A stretch of DNA of 64,000 nt from Cohnella rhizosphaerae. Its GTDB lineage: Bacteria; Bacillota; Bacilli; Paenibacillales; Paenibacillaceae. Below the pieces are notes generated by a model. It was not told the DNA's origin. It was given only the letters and a program-made list of their open reading frames with translations, and searched no databases. Where the stretch lies: positions 1 through 64,000 of the forward strand of contig NZ_JAPDIA010000001.1 in the NCBI RefSeq assembly GCF_029525575.1, read 5' to 3'. Positions 18,058 through 26,694 of this stretch are shown here, piece after piece. Numbering within the stretch: the stretch's first letter is position 1; each line of letters opens with the position of its first letter. Position numbers and translations under genes: made by a program.

Positions 18058-18498
18058 ATGATGAATTCTTCCCCCTCTGACGGACACGAGCGCGCAGGTC
18101 GGCAGCATGGAAAGACCCCCCGAGGAGAGCGGCGAGAAGATCCGTCGTGCCGTTCATCTGTTTATGGCTGCTCTTGATCGGCGCGGGCGTCGCCGGCACC
18201 GTCTGGTATACGGAACAGCAGCGCGAACAGGTTTCCGCGCAGCTGCAGCTGCAGACCGCGAGCCAAATCGCGGCGATGCAGCAGGATTACCGCGCCAGAC
18301 TGGACAAGCTCGAGAGCGACTACGCCGCGCAGATGGCGCAGCTGTCGTCGAAGGTCGAAGCGCTGAACGAGCTGCTCACCTTTACGCAGGACAATGCCAG
18401 CGACAAGACCGACAACAGCAACAAGCTGTACACGCAGATCAGCGAGCTGAAGAAGCAGCTGGACCAGTTAAAAAAAAGAACTGGACGTGCTTAAATGA
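18058..18498 (+). CDS. single-pass membrane protein with extracellular coiled coil (frame broken three times)
   Basis: About 145 residues after repair: a short basic cytoplasmic N terminus, one transmembrane helix (VPFICLWLLLIGAGVAG, about 30-50) and a long Gln/Ala/Leu-rich coiled coil to the C terminus. Five C (18071-18075), six C (18116-18121) and eight A (18470-18477) each carry one base too many for a continuous frame. Repair gives a stop (TGA 18496-18498) that overlaps the next gene's ATG, strong support for it. An extended -10 (TGCTACAAT, 18003-18011) lies upstream. Coupling to the phosphodiester glycosidase suggests a membrane partner or scaffold for it; no family is recognised. Confidence 0.65.
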
Positions 18499-19565
18499 GA
18501 ACGGGCGTCCAGCAGTTGAACCGAACCGTGCTGCTCGCTTGCGCGCCGTTCCTCGGCATGCTGATCTGGCTACTGGCGGCGGGCGTCAAGCCGGAGGCGC
18601 CGGACATCGGCCCGCCGCCGCAGACGCCGGAGCCGCAGCTCGTCGGCTACGCGGAGCCGCAGCTCGAATCGCTGGATCGGGCCGGCGCCATCGCCAAGGA
18701 CATCTCGGCCTCCGTCAAGCGCGTATCCGAGCTGTATACGAAGACGAATAGAAGCATGAATGCGATGATGTCCACCGCCAAGTCGCAGGTCGGACGGCCC
18801 GCGGCGATCTATGACAGGCGCATCTCGATCAAGCTCGGGTATCTGCGCGACTCGGTGCAGTCGGACAATCTGACGGCCCAGCTCTACACGATCCGCGCGC
18901 AGCATTTCAGCGGCTATGCGCTCAAGGTCAAGCTGAAGAGCGACAAAGCGATGTCGATGGCGCTCGCCGGCGGCAAGCCGGGCAGCTCCGAGACGACGCT
19001 CGCGGCCGTCAAGCGGACCGGGGCGATCGCGGGCGTCAATGCCGGCGGCTTCGCGGACCAGGCCGGCAAGCGCTACCCGCTTAGCACGACCGTCGTCGGC
19101 GGGGAGTACGTCACCGGCTTCGAGCCGAGCTTCAACGACCTTTTTTTCGTCGGCCTGAACGAAGACCTGAGGCTGATCGGCGGCAAATACAACGACAAGT
19201 CACAGCTAGACAAGGAGAAGCCAAAGTTCGGCGCTTCGTTCGTGCCCGTGCTCCGCAAAAACGGCGTCAATCTGCCGATTCCCGCCAAGTGGCGGACGAG
19301 CCCGCTCCGCGCGCCCCGCACGGTCATCGCGAACTACAAGGACAATCAGATTCTGATGATGGTCATCGACGGACGAGGCGAAGACGGCAGCTCGGGCGCC
19401 ACGCTCGAAGAGCTTCAGATTCTGCTCTCCCGCTTCGGGACGATCGACGGCTACAACCTGGACGGCGGCGGCTCATCCACCCTCGTGTTCAAGGGCAAAG
19501 TCGTCAACAGCCCGTCGGACGGCCAGCTTCGGCGCCTGGCGACGAATTTTCTTTTCTTCCAATAA
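18495..19565 (+). CDS. membrane-anchored phosphodiester glycosidase (NAGPA/DUF2233 family)
   Basis: A 356-residue protein with an N-terminal membrane anchor (VLLACAPFLGMLIWLLAAGV, about 11-30), a Pro-rich linker, a region of about 100 residues with heptad-like helices, and a C-terminal NAGPA domain (about 140-356). The domain shows AIAGVNAGGFAD near 175, VIDGRGEDGSSGATLEEL near 290 and the family signature GYNLDGGGSSTLVF near 320. Relatives include the human uncovering enzyme and bacterial proteins acting on exopolysaccharide or wall phosphodiesters; action outside the membrane is inferred. Its ATG overlaps the stop of the repaired upstream gene. The frame is intact despite a run of seven T near 19141. 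Confidence 0.85.
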   Translation: MRTGVQQLNRTVLLACAPFLGMLIWLLAAGVKPEAPDIGPPPQTPEPQLVGYAEPQLESLDRAGAIAKDISASVKRVSELYTKTNRSMNAMMSTAKSQVGRPAAIYDRRISIKLGYLRDSVQSDNLTAQLYTIRAQHFSGYALKVKLKSDKAMSMALAGGKPGSSETTLAAVKRTGAIAGVNAGGFADQAGKRYPLSTTVVGGEYVTGFEPSFNDLFFVGLNEDLRLIGGKYNDKSQLDKEKPKFGASFVPVLRKNGVNLPIPAKWRTSPLRAPRTVIANYKDNQILMMVIDGRGEDGSSGATLEELQILLSRFGTIDGYNLDGGGSSTLVFKGKVVNSPSDGQLRRLATNFLFFQ

Positions 19566-19566
19566 A

Positions 19567-19591
19567 AGAGGCCGCGAAGGCCTCTTTTTTT
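19567..19591 (+). terminator. intrinsic terminator after the phosphodiester glycosidase gene
   Basis: AGAGGCC/GGCCTCT-type stem with loop GCGA, followed by seven T. Confidence 0.9.
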
Positions 19592-19621
19592 GCGTCATCC
19601 GTTTGGCGCGGCAACGCTTGA

Positions 19622-20209
19622 TCAGGCGGTCGTCGTCCTGAAGTAGCGGTATACCTTCGCCAGCTTCTCCTTCTGCTTGCCCCGCGGGCTCTCCATGCTG
19701 CCGAATTCGAAAAACTTCACCTTGCCGAAGCCGACATACCGCAGCAGCGCCTTGCGCATAAGCGTCTTGTGCGCGTTGTACAGCCAGAGCAGCATATAGC
19801 CCGCCGGCCCCTTCATCGTCGATACGCATACGGCGGTCTTGCCCTTCAATAGTCCTTCCGGCAGCAGCTTGCCGTTGTCCCGGTAGGCAAACCCCGAAGC
19901 GAACATGCGGTCGATAAAACCGAGCAGCATCGCAGGCGGCCGCCCCCACCAGATCGGATAGACGAAAACGAGCTTGTCGGCCCGCTTGATTTGTTCCCGG
20001 TAGCCCTCAAGCTCAGGGTCGGCGTGCATGTCCCTTCTTCTTTTTTCCTCGTTGAACACAAGCACCGGATCGAACGCCTCCGCATACAGATCGAGCACCT
20101 CGACCTCCTCGAACGCTTCGTTCTCCTCGCTCCCGCGCACGATCTCCTGCAGAAACGCGTAGTTCAAGCTTCGATGATTCGGATGGGCGTAAATAACGAG
20201 CAGCTTCAT
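19622..20209 (-). CDS. flavodoxin-fold NAD(P)H oxidoreductase (MdaB/KefF type)
   Basis: A 195-residue flavoprotein of the NAD(P)H dehydrogenase (quinone) family. The N-terminal FMN-phosphate loop reads LLVIYAHPNHRSLNYAF, the family motif KLVFVYPIWWGRPPAMLLGFIDRMF lies near 85-110, and the glycine-rich VCVSTMKGPAGYM follows. Members reduce quinones, azo compounds or nitroaromatics in the cytoplasm. The ATG at 20209 follows GGAGG. It is divergent from a MarR gene, with a palindrome TTATCATATGATAA between them, the standard layout for a MarR-controlled detoxifying reductase. Confidence 0.88.
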   Translation of the reverse strand: MKLLVIYAHPNHRSLNYAFLQEIVRGSEENEAFEEVEVLDLYAEAFDPVLVFNEEKRRRDMHADPELEGYREQIKRADKLVFVYPIWWGRPPAMLLGFIDRMFASGFAYRDNGKLLPEGLLKGKTAVCVSTMKGPAGYMLLWLYNAHKTLMRKALLRYVGFGKVKFFEFGSMESPRGKQKEKLAKVYRYFRTTTA

Positions 20210-20226
20210 GATTGCGCCTCCTATCA

Positions 20227-20240
20227 TTATCATATGATAA
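20227..20240. promoter_or_regulatory. probable MarR operator between reductase and MarR genes
   Basis: A perfect palindrome, TTATCATATGATAA, in the 120-bp divergent promoter region. Related GATAACGAT and GATATCG sequences occur closer to the MarR start. Assignment to the adjacent MarR protein is inferred. Confidence 0.65.
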
Positions 20241-20329
20241 CGATAGAGTATCGCGATATCACTTAGTTGTCAAATGATCATTTTTATTTGATAACGATTT
20301 TGATATCGTAAAGCGTACGAGGTGATCGT

Positions 20330-20768
20330 GTGGACAATCAGGTTCTGTTTTTAAAATTTATCGATTTTGTAGCGGCCGTCCATGAGACGACGCACGCGTT
20401 TACGAAAGGCGCGAAGCTTGAGGACGTAACCCCCGCTCAATATAAGATGCTGGAATATATCGCCGTCAGCCAGCCCGTCACGCTCAGCAGCATCGGCGAC
20501 TGCACCCATATGTCGCTGCCCAACACGAGCCGCGAGATCAAGAAGCTGACGCAAAAAAGGACTTTGCGAAAAAGTGGCGGACGCGAACGACAGGAGAAAA
20601 CAGCTCATTCGTCTCTCCGAAAAAGGCCAGCAGTTGATGAACGGCATTTTCGGCCATATGCTGACGCAGCTCGAAGAGCGCATCGGCGCTTTGTCCGGAG
20701 AAAAGCTGAAGGAGATCGAACAAGCGCTCGACCTCCTTCATAAACAAGTATTCCGTTCGCAAACGTAA
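20330..20768 (+). CDS. MarR-family regulator (frame broken once)
   Basis: About 145 residues after repair. A winged helix covers about 35-100, with PAQYKMLEYIAVSQPVTLSSIGD and LPNTSREIKKLTQKGLCEKV, followed by DANDRRKQLIRLSEKGQQLM, the MarR wing and a C-terminal dimerisation helix. GTG start after CGAGGTG. Six A at 20553-20558 break the frame; with five, the recognition helix runs into the wing. It is divergent from a flavodoxin-fold oxidoreductase that it probably represses until an electrophile or phenolic is bound. No redox-sensing cysteine at the N terminus typical of the DUF24/OhrR types was noted. Confidence 0.82.
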
Positions 20769-20783
20769 TATCCGAAGCGCGGG

Positions 20784-20812
20784 AACGCGGGCGAACGACA
20801 GCCTGCGTTTTT
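20784..20812 (+). terminator. possible weak terminator after the MarR gene
   Basis: A short imperfect stem (ACGCGGGC with GCCTGCGT) followed by TTTTT, between converging genes. Confidence 0.45.
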
Positions 20813-20821
20813 CGGCATGCG

Positions 20822-21202
20822 CTAGCTTTTAGGTCTATGGTATCCGCGCTCCCCGAACGGCTGCAGCTTTTCGATCCACAGCTCGGCGAGCGCGTCCACC
20901 TCGTCCTGATATTTCTTCAGCTCGGCGCGATCCGTTACCGTCTCCTCCTTCGGCTTGATCCGGTCCAGCTCCTCGAACGCGAAAGCTCCGCCGCCGTAGC
21001 GATCCCATTCGGCCTTCAGCTCGGGCAATGTGTTATTGTTCATTTGCTTCATGAATTCAAAGCGGTTGCGGGCGCCGTCCAGATCCATCGAAGAACGCAC
21101 CAGCACCTTCCCGTTCTCCGCGTTGCGAATCTGATAGACGCCCATCGCTCGAAATGTCTGCGTATAGGCTTCCGCCAGCTGCTTTTTGCGTTGCTTATCC
21201 AT
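20822..21202 (-). CDS. small GIY-YIG nuclease-like protein
   Basis: A 126-residue protein resembling the short Firmicute proteins annotated as GIY-YIG nuclease family. The first motif strand reads GVYQIRNAENGKVLV near 20-35, followed by a helix with DLDGARNRFEF. The canonical second Tyr-Ile-Gly strand is degenerate, so nuclease activity is uncertain. The C-terminal half is charged and helical (KPKEETVTDRAELKKYQ). It starts 2 bases after the stop of the DUF6530-like gene, so the two are one transcription unit. Function unknown. Confidence 0.65.
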   Translation of the reverse strand: MDKQRKKQLAEAYTQTFRAMGVYQIRNAENGKVLVRSSMDLDGARNRFEFMKQMNNNTLPELKAEWDRYGGGAFAFEELDRIKPKEETVTDRAELKKYQDEVDALAELWIEKLQPFGERGYHRPKS

Positions 21203-21204
21203 CG

Positions 21205-21684
21205 TCAGTACCCCATCTCCTTCAAAATTCGCGACAGCGTCTGCAGCCGCTCGCCGATCAGCTCGCCGTCTCCTTCAAGCGCGGCGCCGAACAGCTTGAT
21301 ATCCTCCCGGATGCGCTCGTTGTCCGTGCATACCGCGACGGTCATGGCATCTCCTTGCAGGCCGATCCGCTCGAGGACCGGATTGTCCGGATCGTACAGC
21401 TCCTCATAGCGGTAAGCTTCGCGAAAATGACCGAGGCTGCTTGCGACCAATATCGCAAGGTCAAGTACGCGGTGAAGCGGCAGCTCCTCCGATTGCCTGG
21501 ACCACTTCTCCCCCGTATATCGCCATACCTTCGCCGAGATATCGACCTTACCGCGATCGTTCCACTGCGCCAGTCCGAGCGATAGGCCCTTGGCGTCCGT
21601 ATGACCGGCGTAGCGGCCGTCCACGTTTTCGTAATTATCCGAAACGATGACAGGCTTGTGCTTAAGCGTGGTCGGAATTTTCAT
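21205..21684 (-). CDS. conserved hypothetical protein, DUF6530-like
   Basis: A soluble protein of 159 residues with no signal peptide, resembling a conserved Firmicute family (DUF6530 as I remember it). Recognisable segments are KPVIVSDNYENVDGRYAGHT, LSLGLAQWNDRGKVDISAKV and RWSRQSEELPLHR-type sequence. ATG 21684 is chosen because GGAGG lies 8 bases upstream. It is first in a two-gene unit with the GIY-YIG-like gene. Its upstream region holds repeated TTAGTAA/TTACTAA sequences. Function unknown. Confidence 0.6.
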   Translation of the reverse strand: MKIPTTLKHKPVIVSDNYENVDGRYAGHTDAKGLSLGLAQWNDRGKVDISAKVWRYTGEKWSRQSEELPLHRVLDLAILVASSLGHFREAYRYEELYDPDNPVLERIGLQGDAMTVAVCTDNERIREDIKLFGAALEGDGELIGERLQTLSRILKEMGY

Positions 21685-21704
21685 GAGGATGTCCTCCATT
21701 TGGC

Positions 21705-21806
21705 GCTTAGTTAAGGTGGTTAGTAATGCTGCTTAGAAAAAGCTTAGTAAATAGGCTAAAATGGGTCAGCAAACAGCTTAGTCATTTACTAAATTACTAA
21801 TTTAGT
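21705..21806. repeat. cluster of TTAGTAA/TTACTAA heptamers upstream of the DUF6530-like gene
   Basis: Within about 100 bp, GCTTAG or TTAGTAA occurs at 21705, 21720, 21731, 21742, 21777 and 21800, with inverted TTACTAA at 21786 and 21794. This AT-rich block is the promoter region of the minus-strand pair and could be an operator cluster for an unknown regulator, or simply low-complexity sequence. Confidence 0.6.
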
Positions 21807-21951
21807 ACTTCCAATATATCGAACGAATCCAGATCGGTCAATCCCGCCGTACGCAAAAGGCAGGGCGAGGATCGGATGCGCGTCACACCCTCTATTGGAG
21901 AACGAGGGCAGCATTCCTTGCATCGGAACCGCAACAGTCAGCCGGGCAAAA

Positions 21952-22135
21952 ATAGTTGTCAAAAGGACGTTAATTTTCAGTAAATGGTTAGCGTCTGACG
22001 GATAATGGTTAAAAGGCAGTTAATCCCTTACAGAATCCGCAAAAGCGCCGTTAACGTTCGAATTAAATGCCTTTTAACAACTATTTTTTTTTGGCAGCTC
22101 AATATCGCCCAAATTAACTGCTCTTTAGCAACTAT
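21952..22135. repeat. array B: four ATAGTTGTTAAAAGGCAGTT elements, two forward and two inverted
   Basis: Forward copies around 21952-21973 and 22004-22023, inverted copies around 22061-22085 and 22111-22135. The AAAAGG cores are 50 bp apart in the forward pair and 51 bp apart in the inverted pair. The two-forward, two-inverted arrangement matches array A although the sequence is unrelated. It lies downstream of the epimerase gene stop. No gene was seen between 21700 and 22264. Confidence 0.82.
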
Positions 22136-22164
22136 CACCCTACCGCATCCCCGATCCGCACGCG

Positions 22165-22214
22165 AAAAAGCATCGGTAAGAGCGTCTCCTGTCACCGACG
22201 CTTTTACCGATGCT
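22165..22214 (-). terminator. intrinsic terminator after the epimerase gene
   Basis: GCATCGGTAAGAGCGTC pairs with GACGCTTTTACCGATGC (one mismatch); on the minus strand the stem is followed by TTTTTCG. Confidence 0.88.
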
Positions 22215-22264
22215 TATGGAATTCCAGACAAAATAAACGAATCACGACCAGCCGCCATCCTCGC

Positions 22265-23101
22265 TCACCGCCATTTATAGACCGGTTGCCAGTTCAGCGT
22301 CTGTTTGGCAAGCGCGTTGGCGAATAGCGGCGCCGTCCCGCTCATGTCAGCGCGAATATCCGTTACCTCCGGATAATGCTCGGCGATCAAAGCCGCCGTA
22401 TCCCGCTCGCTCAGGACTTCGTCACCCGTAATATTCAGCGCGACCGAACCTCCCTGCAGCCGCGCCGTCAATGCCGCAGTGCAGGCGCTCGCCGCGTCCC
22501 GGATGTCGATATAGCTCCACAAAATTTTGCGGAGCCGTTCGGGATGCCGCGCCTCTTCGGCCAACCCCTCGTATTCCCCGGGCGCCGCGATCAGAGAGAA
22601 GCGCAGGTTCGCGATCTCAAGCCCGCCTCTGCGCGCGAACATATCCGACGTCAATTCGCCCACGATCTTGGACAGCCCGTAGCCCTCCTGCGGGAGCTGG
22701 GGATGCGATTCGTCAACGGGCAAATAGGCGGGCGATAAGGGCTTGGACGCCCATGCGAATCCATAGCAGGACGTGCTCGATCCCATCACGACCCGCCGAA
22801 TGCCGAGCAGGTCCGCCGCCTCCAGCACGTTAAAGCTCGCAAGCACGTTGTTGGCGAAAATCGTGTGATGCGGATAGCCGGCAGGCGAAGGAATCGCCGC
22901 CAGGTGGACGATCGCATCCGCGCCCTTCAAAGCGCCCGCGACTTGCCCGAGATCGTTCAAATCCACGCGAATTTGCCTGCAGGGAATGCCTTCGGCGATG
23001 CGGTGATCGAGCGACACGACTTGATAATCCCGCCTGCGCAGCTCCTCGATGACGTATCTGCCCAGCTTGCCGCTGCCGCCGGTAACGGCGATCGTGCGCA
23101 T
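22265..23101 (-). CDS. NAD-dependent epimerase/dehydratase (extended SDR)
   Basis: A 278-residue extended short-chain dehydrogenase. The N-terminal VTGGSGKLGRYVIEEL is the TGxxGxxG NAD loop, IVHLAAIPSP lies near 67, the serine of the triad is in VMGSSTSCYG near 107, and YGLSK near 141 gives Tyr and Lys. Members act on nucleotide sugars or on uronates (uronate dehydrogenase). It starts 19 bases downstream of the sugar-acid dehydratase gene on the same strand, so an uronate or sugar-acid oxidation role is more likely than nucleotide-sugar epimerisation, but this is inference. A terminator follows. Confidence 0.85.
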   Translation of the reverse strand: MRTIAVTGGSGKLGRYVIEELRRRDYQVVSLDHRIAEGIPCRQIRVDLNDLGQVAGALKGADAIVHLAAIPSPAGYPHHTIFANNVLASFNVLEAADLLGIRRVVMGSSTSCYGFAWASKPLSPAYLPVDESHPQLPQEGYGLSKIVGELTSDMFARRGGLEIANLRFSLIAAPGEYEGLAEEARHPERLRKILWSYIDIRDAASACTAALTARLQGGSVALNITGDEVLSERDTAALIAEHYPEVTDIRADMSGTAPLFANALAKQTLNWQPVYKWR

Positions 23102-23120
23102 GTTTATTCGCTCCTCTCTT

Positions 23121-24345
23121 TCATGGCCGAACGATCGTGCCGTCGGCTTTGCGGTCCAGCGGGTACGGCGAATGATAGCTTCGGCGCGACCAGCCCTCGC
23201 CTGTCAGCGCGGCGGCCAGCTCCTCGTCGATGTCGATGCCGAGTCCCGGCTTGGCCGACGGATACAGGTATCCGCCCGCGCGCTCGATATGTCCGGGAAA
23301 TGCGGCCAGCTCCTCCGGCCGGAAGTGATTGACCTCCTGAATGCCGAAGTTCCAGATCGCCATATCCAGATGGACGGCGGCCGCCTGGTTGACGGGATCG
23401 TTCTCGCCGCCCTCCTGCCAGGCAGTCCGCACGCCGAACGCTTCGGCCAGCGCCGCGATCTTGCGGCACGCGCTGATCCCCCCCTGCCTTGGAGACTCGA
23501 ACGCGGATAAAATCGATCAAACGCTCCGAGATGAGCGGCACCCACTCCTGCGGATTCGTAAACAGTTCGCCTACGGCCTGCGGCGTCGCGCATTGCTGCC
23601 GGAGCTGCCGATACCAGCCGATCTGATCCGGCGGCAGGACGTCCTCCAGGAAAAACAGGCCGTAGGGCTCAAGCCGCCGCGCCAGGCGAACCGCGTGAAT
23701 CGGCGACAGATGCTCGTGCACGTCATGCGTAAACTGGACATCGTCGCCGAATGCCACTCTGAGCGACTCGAACATGGCGGGTATCGCATTGACGTAAACG
23801 TGCTCGTCGAATACCTGTCCGCGCGTATCGGCACCGCGTGGCATGTTGGCGCGATCCGCGCCGATGAAGCCTCCTCCGCCGTAGCCGCCCATTTGCACGC
23901 GCAGCACGGTATAGCCTTCCTCGATGAAACGGGCGACGTCCTCCTTGAGCTCCGCGGCGTCCCGGCCTCCTGCGTGACCGTAACAGGCGACAGCGGATCT
24001 CGCTGCCCCGCCCAGCAGTTGATATACGGGAAGCCCGGCCTCCTTGCCTTTAATATCCCAGAGCGCCATGTCGATGCCGCCGATCGCGGTGTTGAGCAGC
24101 GCGCCGCTCCGCCAATAGCCGCTATGGTGCATGAGCTGCCACAGATCCTCGATATTGGCCGGATCGCGGCCGATCAAGAGCGGTTCCAGCAGCTGCTCGA
24201 CGATCTGTACGACCGCTTCAGGGTTGTAGAGATCGGTCGCAGAGCCCAGGCCGTACAGGCCGTCCTGGTCCGTCGTCACCTTCACGATCGTCCACGTTCC
24301 GTTCTGCCTCGTCCGGATGCATGTGACGCCGGTGATTTTCGCCAT
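23121..24345 (-). CDS. enolase-superfamily sugar-acid dehydratase (RspA / D-mannonate dehydratase-like; frame broken once)
   Basis: About 407 residues after repair. The N-terminal capping domain begins ITGVTCIRTRQNGTWTIVK; the TIM barrel shows QFTHDVHEHLSP (metal Asp and catalytic His), LFFLEDVLPPDQ (metal Glu) and QAVGELFTNPQEW (metal Glu), the ManD/RspA pattern. These enzymes dehydrate sugar acids such as D-mannonate or D-gluconate to 2-keto-3-deoxy acids; some RspA members are slow or inactive. Seven C at 23478-23484 break the frame after RVSKAGG; six continue ISACRKIAALAEAFGVRTA. It is first in an operon with the epimerase, and uxuAB and gntK elsewhere in the window act on related compounds. 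Confidence 0.87.
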
Positions 24346-24487
24346 TTGCGCGTTCGCCTCCTTCAGCTAGCCCCATTCTACTCCTCCTGTACGACGCGCT
24401 TAATGAGACGATGACAAACTTAAGTCGGCGATCTTATCCGATTCGAGGCGATCGCTGAGCAGCGCGCGATGCTGCGCGGCCCGTGCC

Positions 24488-24580
24488 GTGCGTGGAAGCA
24501 CCATAAAGGTGCGATCGCGGCGTCGGTTCGAGGGCGAACGGCCGGCCACGTGCGTGGAAGCACCATAATGGTGCGATCGC
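24488..24580. repeat. array C: two direct copies of a hairpin element, pitch 62 bp
   Basis: Two 31-bp copies (24488-24518 and 24550-24580) begin GTGCGTGGAAGCACC and end GGTGCGATCGC, differing at one base. Each contains the palindrome GCACCATAATGGTGC (or AAAG variant). They lie between the start of the dehydratase gene and the terminator of the nitrite operon; nothing else was seen from 24346 to 24638. Confidence 0.88.
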
Positions 24581-24638
24581 AGCGGGGGCGCGTCATCGTC
24601 TGGCCGGGCCTGCGCCTTGGGGCCAGAAACGCAAACGG

Positions 24639-24671
24639 GACGAAGCAGCATTTCCCTCTGCTTCATCCCGC
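24639..24671 (-). terminator. intrinsic terminator of the nirB-nirD-FNT-cobA operon
   Basis: GGGACGAAGCAG pairs with CTGCTTCATCCC; on the minus strand it is followed by GTTTGCGTTT. It lies about 50 bases past the cobA stop. Confidence 0.78.
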
Positions 24672-24719
24672 TAGACGATTTAAACTGTCTGCCTTCATCA
24701 TAATTGCCGTGCCGCGCCC

Positions 24720-25488
24720 CTACCCGATCGCGAGCCTGGCCTGCGCCTCGAGCAGCAGAAGCTGCTCCCGCACCAGGACGACTTCGCCGATCACGATCAG
24801 CGCCGGATTGCCGATTCGCATCGCATCGGCGAGCCTGTGAATGTGCGCAAGCTCCCCCGTCACGACGCGCTGCCGGTCGGTCGTGCCCCGCTCGATGAGG
24901 GCGACCGGCGTCGACGGCGGCTTGCCGTGGCGGAGCAGCTCCGTCCGGATCTCCTCCAGCCGTCCGATGCCCATATACACGACGAGCGTATCGACGCCGT
25001 GCGCCAGCAGGTCCCACCGGATCGGCGCCGAGTCCTCCCGGCTACGGTTGCCGGTGACGACGGCGAACGAGGCGGCCAGGTCGCGATGGGTGAGCGGAAT
25101 CCGGCTCGAAGCTGCGGCGCCGACCGCCGACGTGACCCCGGGTACGATCTCGAAAGGAATGCCGCGCTCCGCGAGCGCGAGCGCCTCCTCGCCGCCTCTG
25201 CCGAATACGAGCGGATCGCCCCCCCTTAAGCCGAACGACCGTTCGGCCGCCAAGCGCATGCTCGATCATTAGCGCCTCGATCTGGCGCTGCGTCATGGCA
25301 TGCCGCCCCGGGCTTTTGCCGCAATAGAGAAGCGCGGCGTCCGGCTTGGCGTAGGTCAGCAGCTCCTCGCTCACCAAGCGGTCGTACAAGATAACGTCCG
25401 CTTCCCGGATGCGGCGGACCGCCTTTAGCGTGACGAGCTCCGGATCGCCCGGACCGGCGCCGACGAGGTAAACCGGCGCGGGCCTCAT
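24720..25488 (-). CDS. cobA: uroporphyrinogen-III C-methyltransferase (siroheme synthesis; frame broken once)
   Basis: About 255 residues after repair: the single-domain SUMT that methylates uroporphyrinogen III at C2 and C7 with SAM to give precorrin-2 for siroheme. It shows [19 protein letters not shown] at the N terminus, VILYDRLVS near 33, [18 protein letters not shown] near 87 (GGDP motif), [19 protein letters not shown] near 125 and [12 protein letters not shown] near 170. Seven C at 25219-25225 break the frame within LKGGDP; six restore it. Its ATG overlaps the TGA of the nitrite channel gene. Siroheme is the cofactor of NirB, which explains its place in this operon. The CysG dehydrogenase/chelatase part is absent. 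Confidence 0.93.
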
Positions 25489-26338
25489 ACGTGCCGCTCC
25501 GCGCGCAGCGCCTTGGGCGAGTCCAGGGCGGACAGCGTCCCGGCCGGGAGTCCGTCTCCCTTTTGCGACAGGTAAAAAAGGACGCCGGTGAATACCGCCC
25601 CGCCGACGAAGTTGCCGATCAGCACGGGAATTTGGTTCCATACCCACCAATCCCCGAAGCTGACGTCCGCGCCGAGCATCATACCCGCCGGGATGACGAA
25701 CATGTTGACGACCGCGTGCTCGAAGCCTTGACCGAAAAACGTGAGGATCGGCAGCCACATGGCAACGATCTTGCCGAGGGTCGACGTCGAGGTCATCGCC
25801 ATGACCACGCCGAGCGTCACCATCCAGTTGCACAGGATCGCTTTGATGACGACCAGGACCATCCCGTCCGCGCCCATATGCTTGTAGGCGATCGTTTTCG
25901 CTTCTGCCGCTGCGATCAGCGTCTGCGCCAGCGGGCTCGCCATATCGGAGCCCATCTTGGTCGTCGTCAGATCGTACAGAACGGCATAGACGAAACATCC
26001 GATCAAATGTCCCGCGATGACCCAGCCATAATTTTTTGAGCATCTTGCCCACGGTCGTTTTCTTTTGCAGCACGCTTAGGGGGGATGAGCGCGAAGCTGC
26101 CGGTCACGAGCTCAAGGCCCAGCAGAACGATCATGACGAATCCCACCGGAAAAATGACGGCGCCCGCCATACCGATCTTCGTCTGCGCGACGGCCGTGAA
26201 CGCCAGCGTCGTGGCGAAGGCGAGGATCGCCCCGCCCAGGAAGCCGCGAATCAGCATTTGCGAGGCGCTCATCTCCGCCTTGGCGGCGCCGCCTTCGATC
26301 ATCGCTTTCAATACATCTCTCGGTTTTACGAAATCCAT
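25485..26338 (-). CDS. formate/nitrite transporter (FNT) family channel (frame broken twice)
   Basis: About 283 residues after repair, with six membrane helices: [20 protein letters not shown] (about 28-48), [59 protein letters not shown] near 165, [17 protein letters not shown] near 200 and [21 protein letters not shown] near 235. The asparagines and HAVVNMF match the FNT filter region. Within a nirBD-cobA operon it most likely imports nitrite (NirC role). Six G at 26079-26084 and six T at 26032-26037 break the frame; one base fewer in each yields [21 protein letters not shown]. The start follows GGGGAG. Confidence 0.9.
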
Positions 26339-26367
26339 GCGCTCATCTCCCCTGCTGCGTAAATGTT

Positions 26368-26676
26368 CTAAATCGTGATAAAGATCGAACCTGCGTCATC
26401 TACTTCGGTCTCGTAGGAGGTCACGCAACCGTCGTCCGGCTCATACACTTTTCCCGTCTTCAGATCGATCTTCCAGTCGTGCAGCGGGCAGTGGATCGCG
26501 GTGCCGCACACCATGCCCTCCGAAAGTTTGCCGCCCTTGTGCGGGCAGCGGTTCTCGACGGCGCGGATCTGCCCGTCGGACAATTTGAAGATGGCGATCT
26601 CCAGCTCCTCATGGCGGTAAGTGCGAGACCCTTTGGCATCGATATCGGCAACGTGAGCGACCAGCATTTTCGTCAT
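26368..26676 (-). CDS. nirD: nitrite reductase small subunit (Rieske type)
   Basis: A 102-residue Rieske-fold subunit of assimilatory NADH-dependent nitrite reductase. The [2Fe-2S] ligands are visible as ENRCPHKGGKLSEG and HCPLHDWKIDL, in the spacing of true iron-sulfur Rieske domains (many NirD proteins have lost the ligands). It partners cytoplasmic NirB. It lies 18 bases downstream of nirB and 29 bases upstream of the FNT channel gene in one operon. The frame is intact. A ring-hydroxylating oxygenase ferredoxin is unlikely given the context. Confidence 0.93.
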   Translation of the reverse strand: MTKMLVAHVADIDAKGSRTYRHEELEIAIFKLSDGQIRAVENRCPHKGGKLSEGMVCGTAIHCPLHDWKIDLKTGKVYEPDDGCVTSYETEVDDAGSIFITI

Positions 26677-26694
26677 ATTCTCCGCCTCCAGTCC

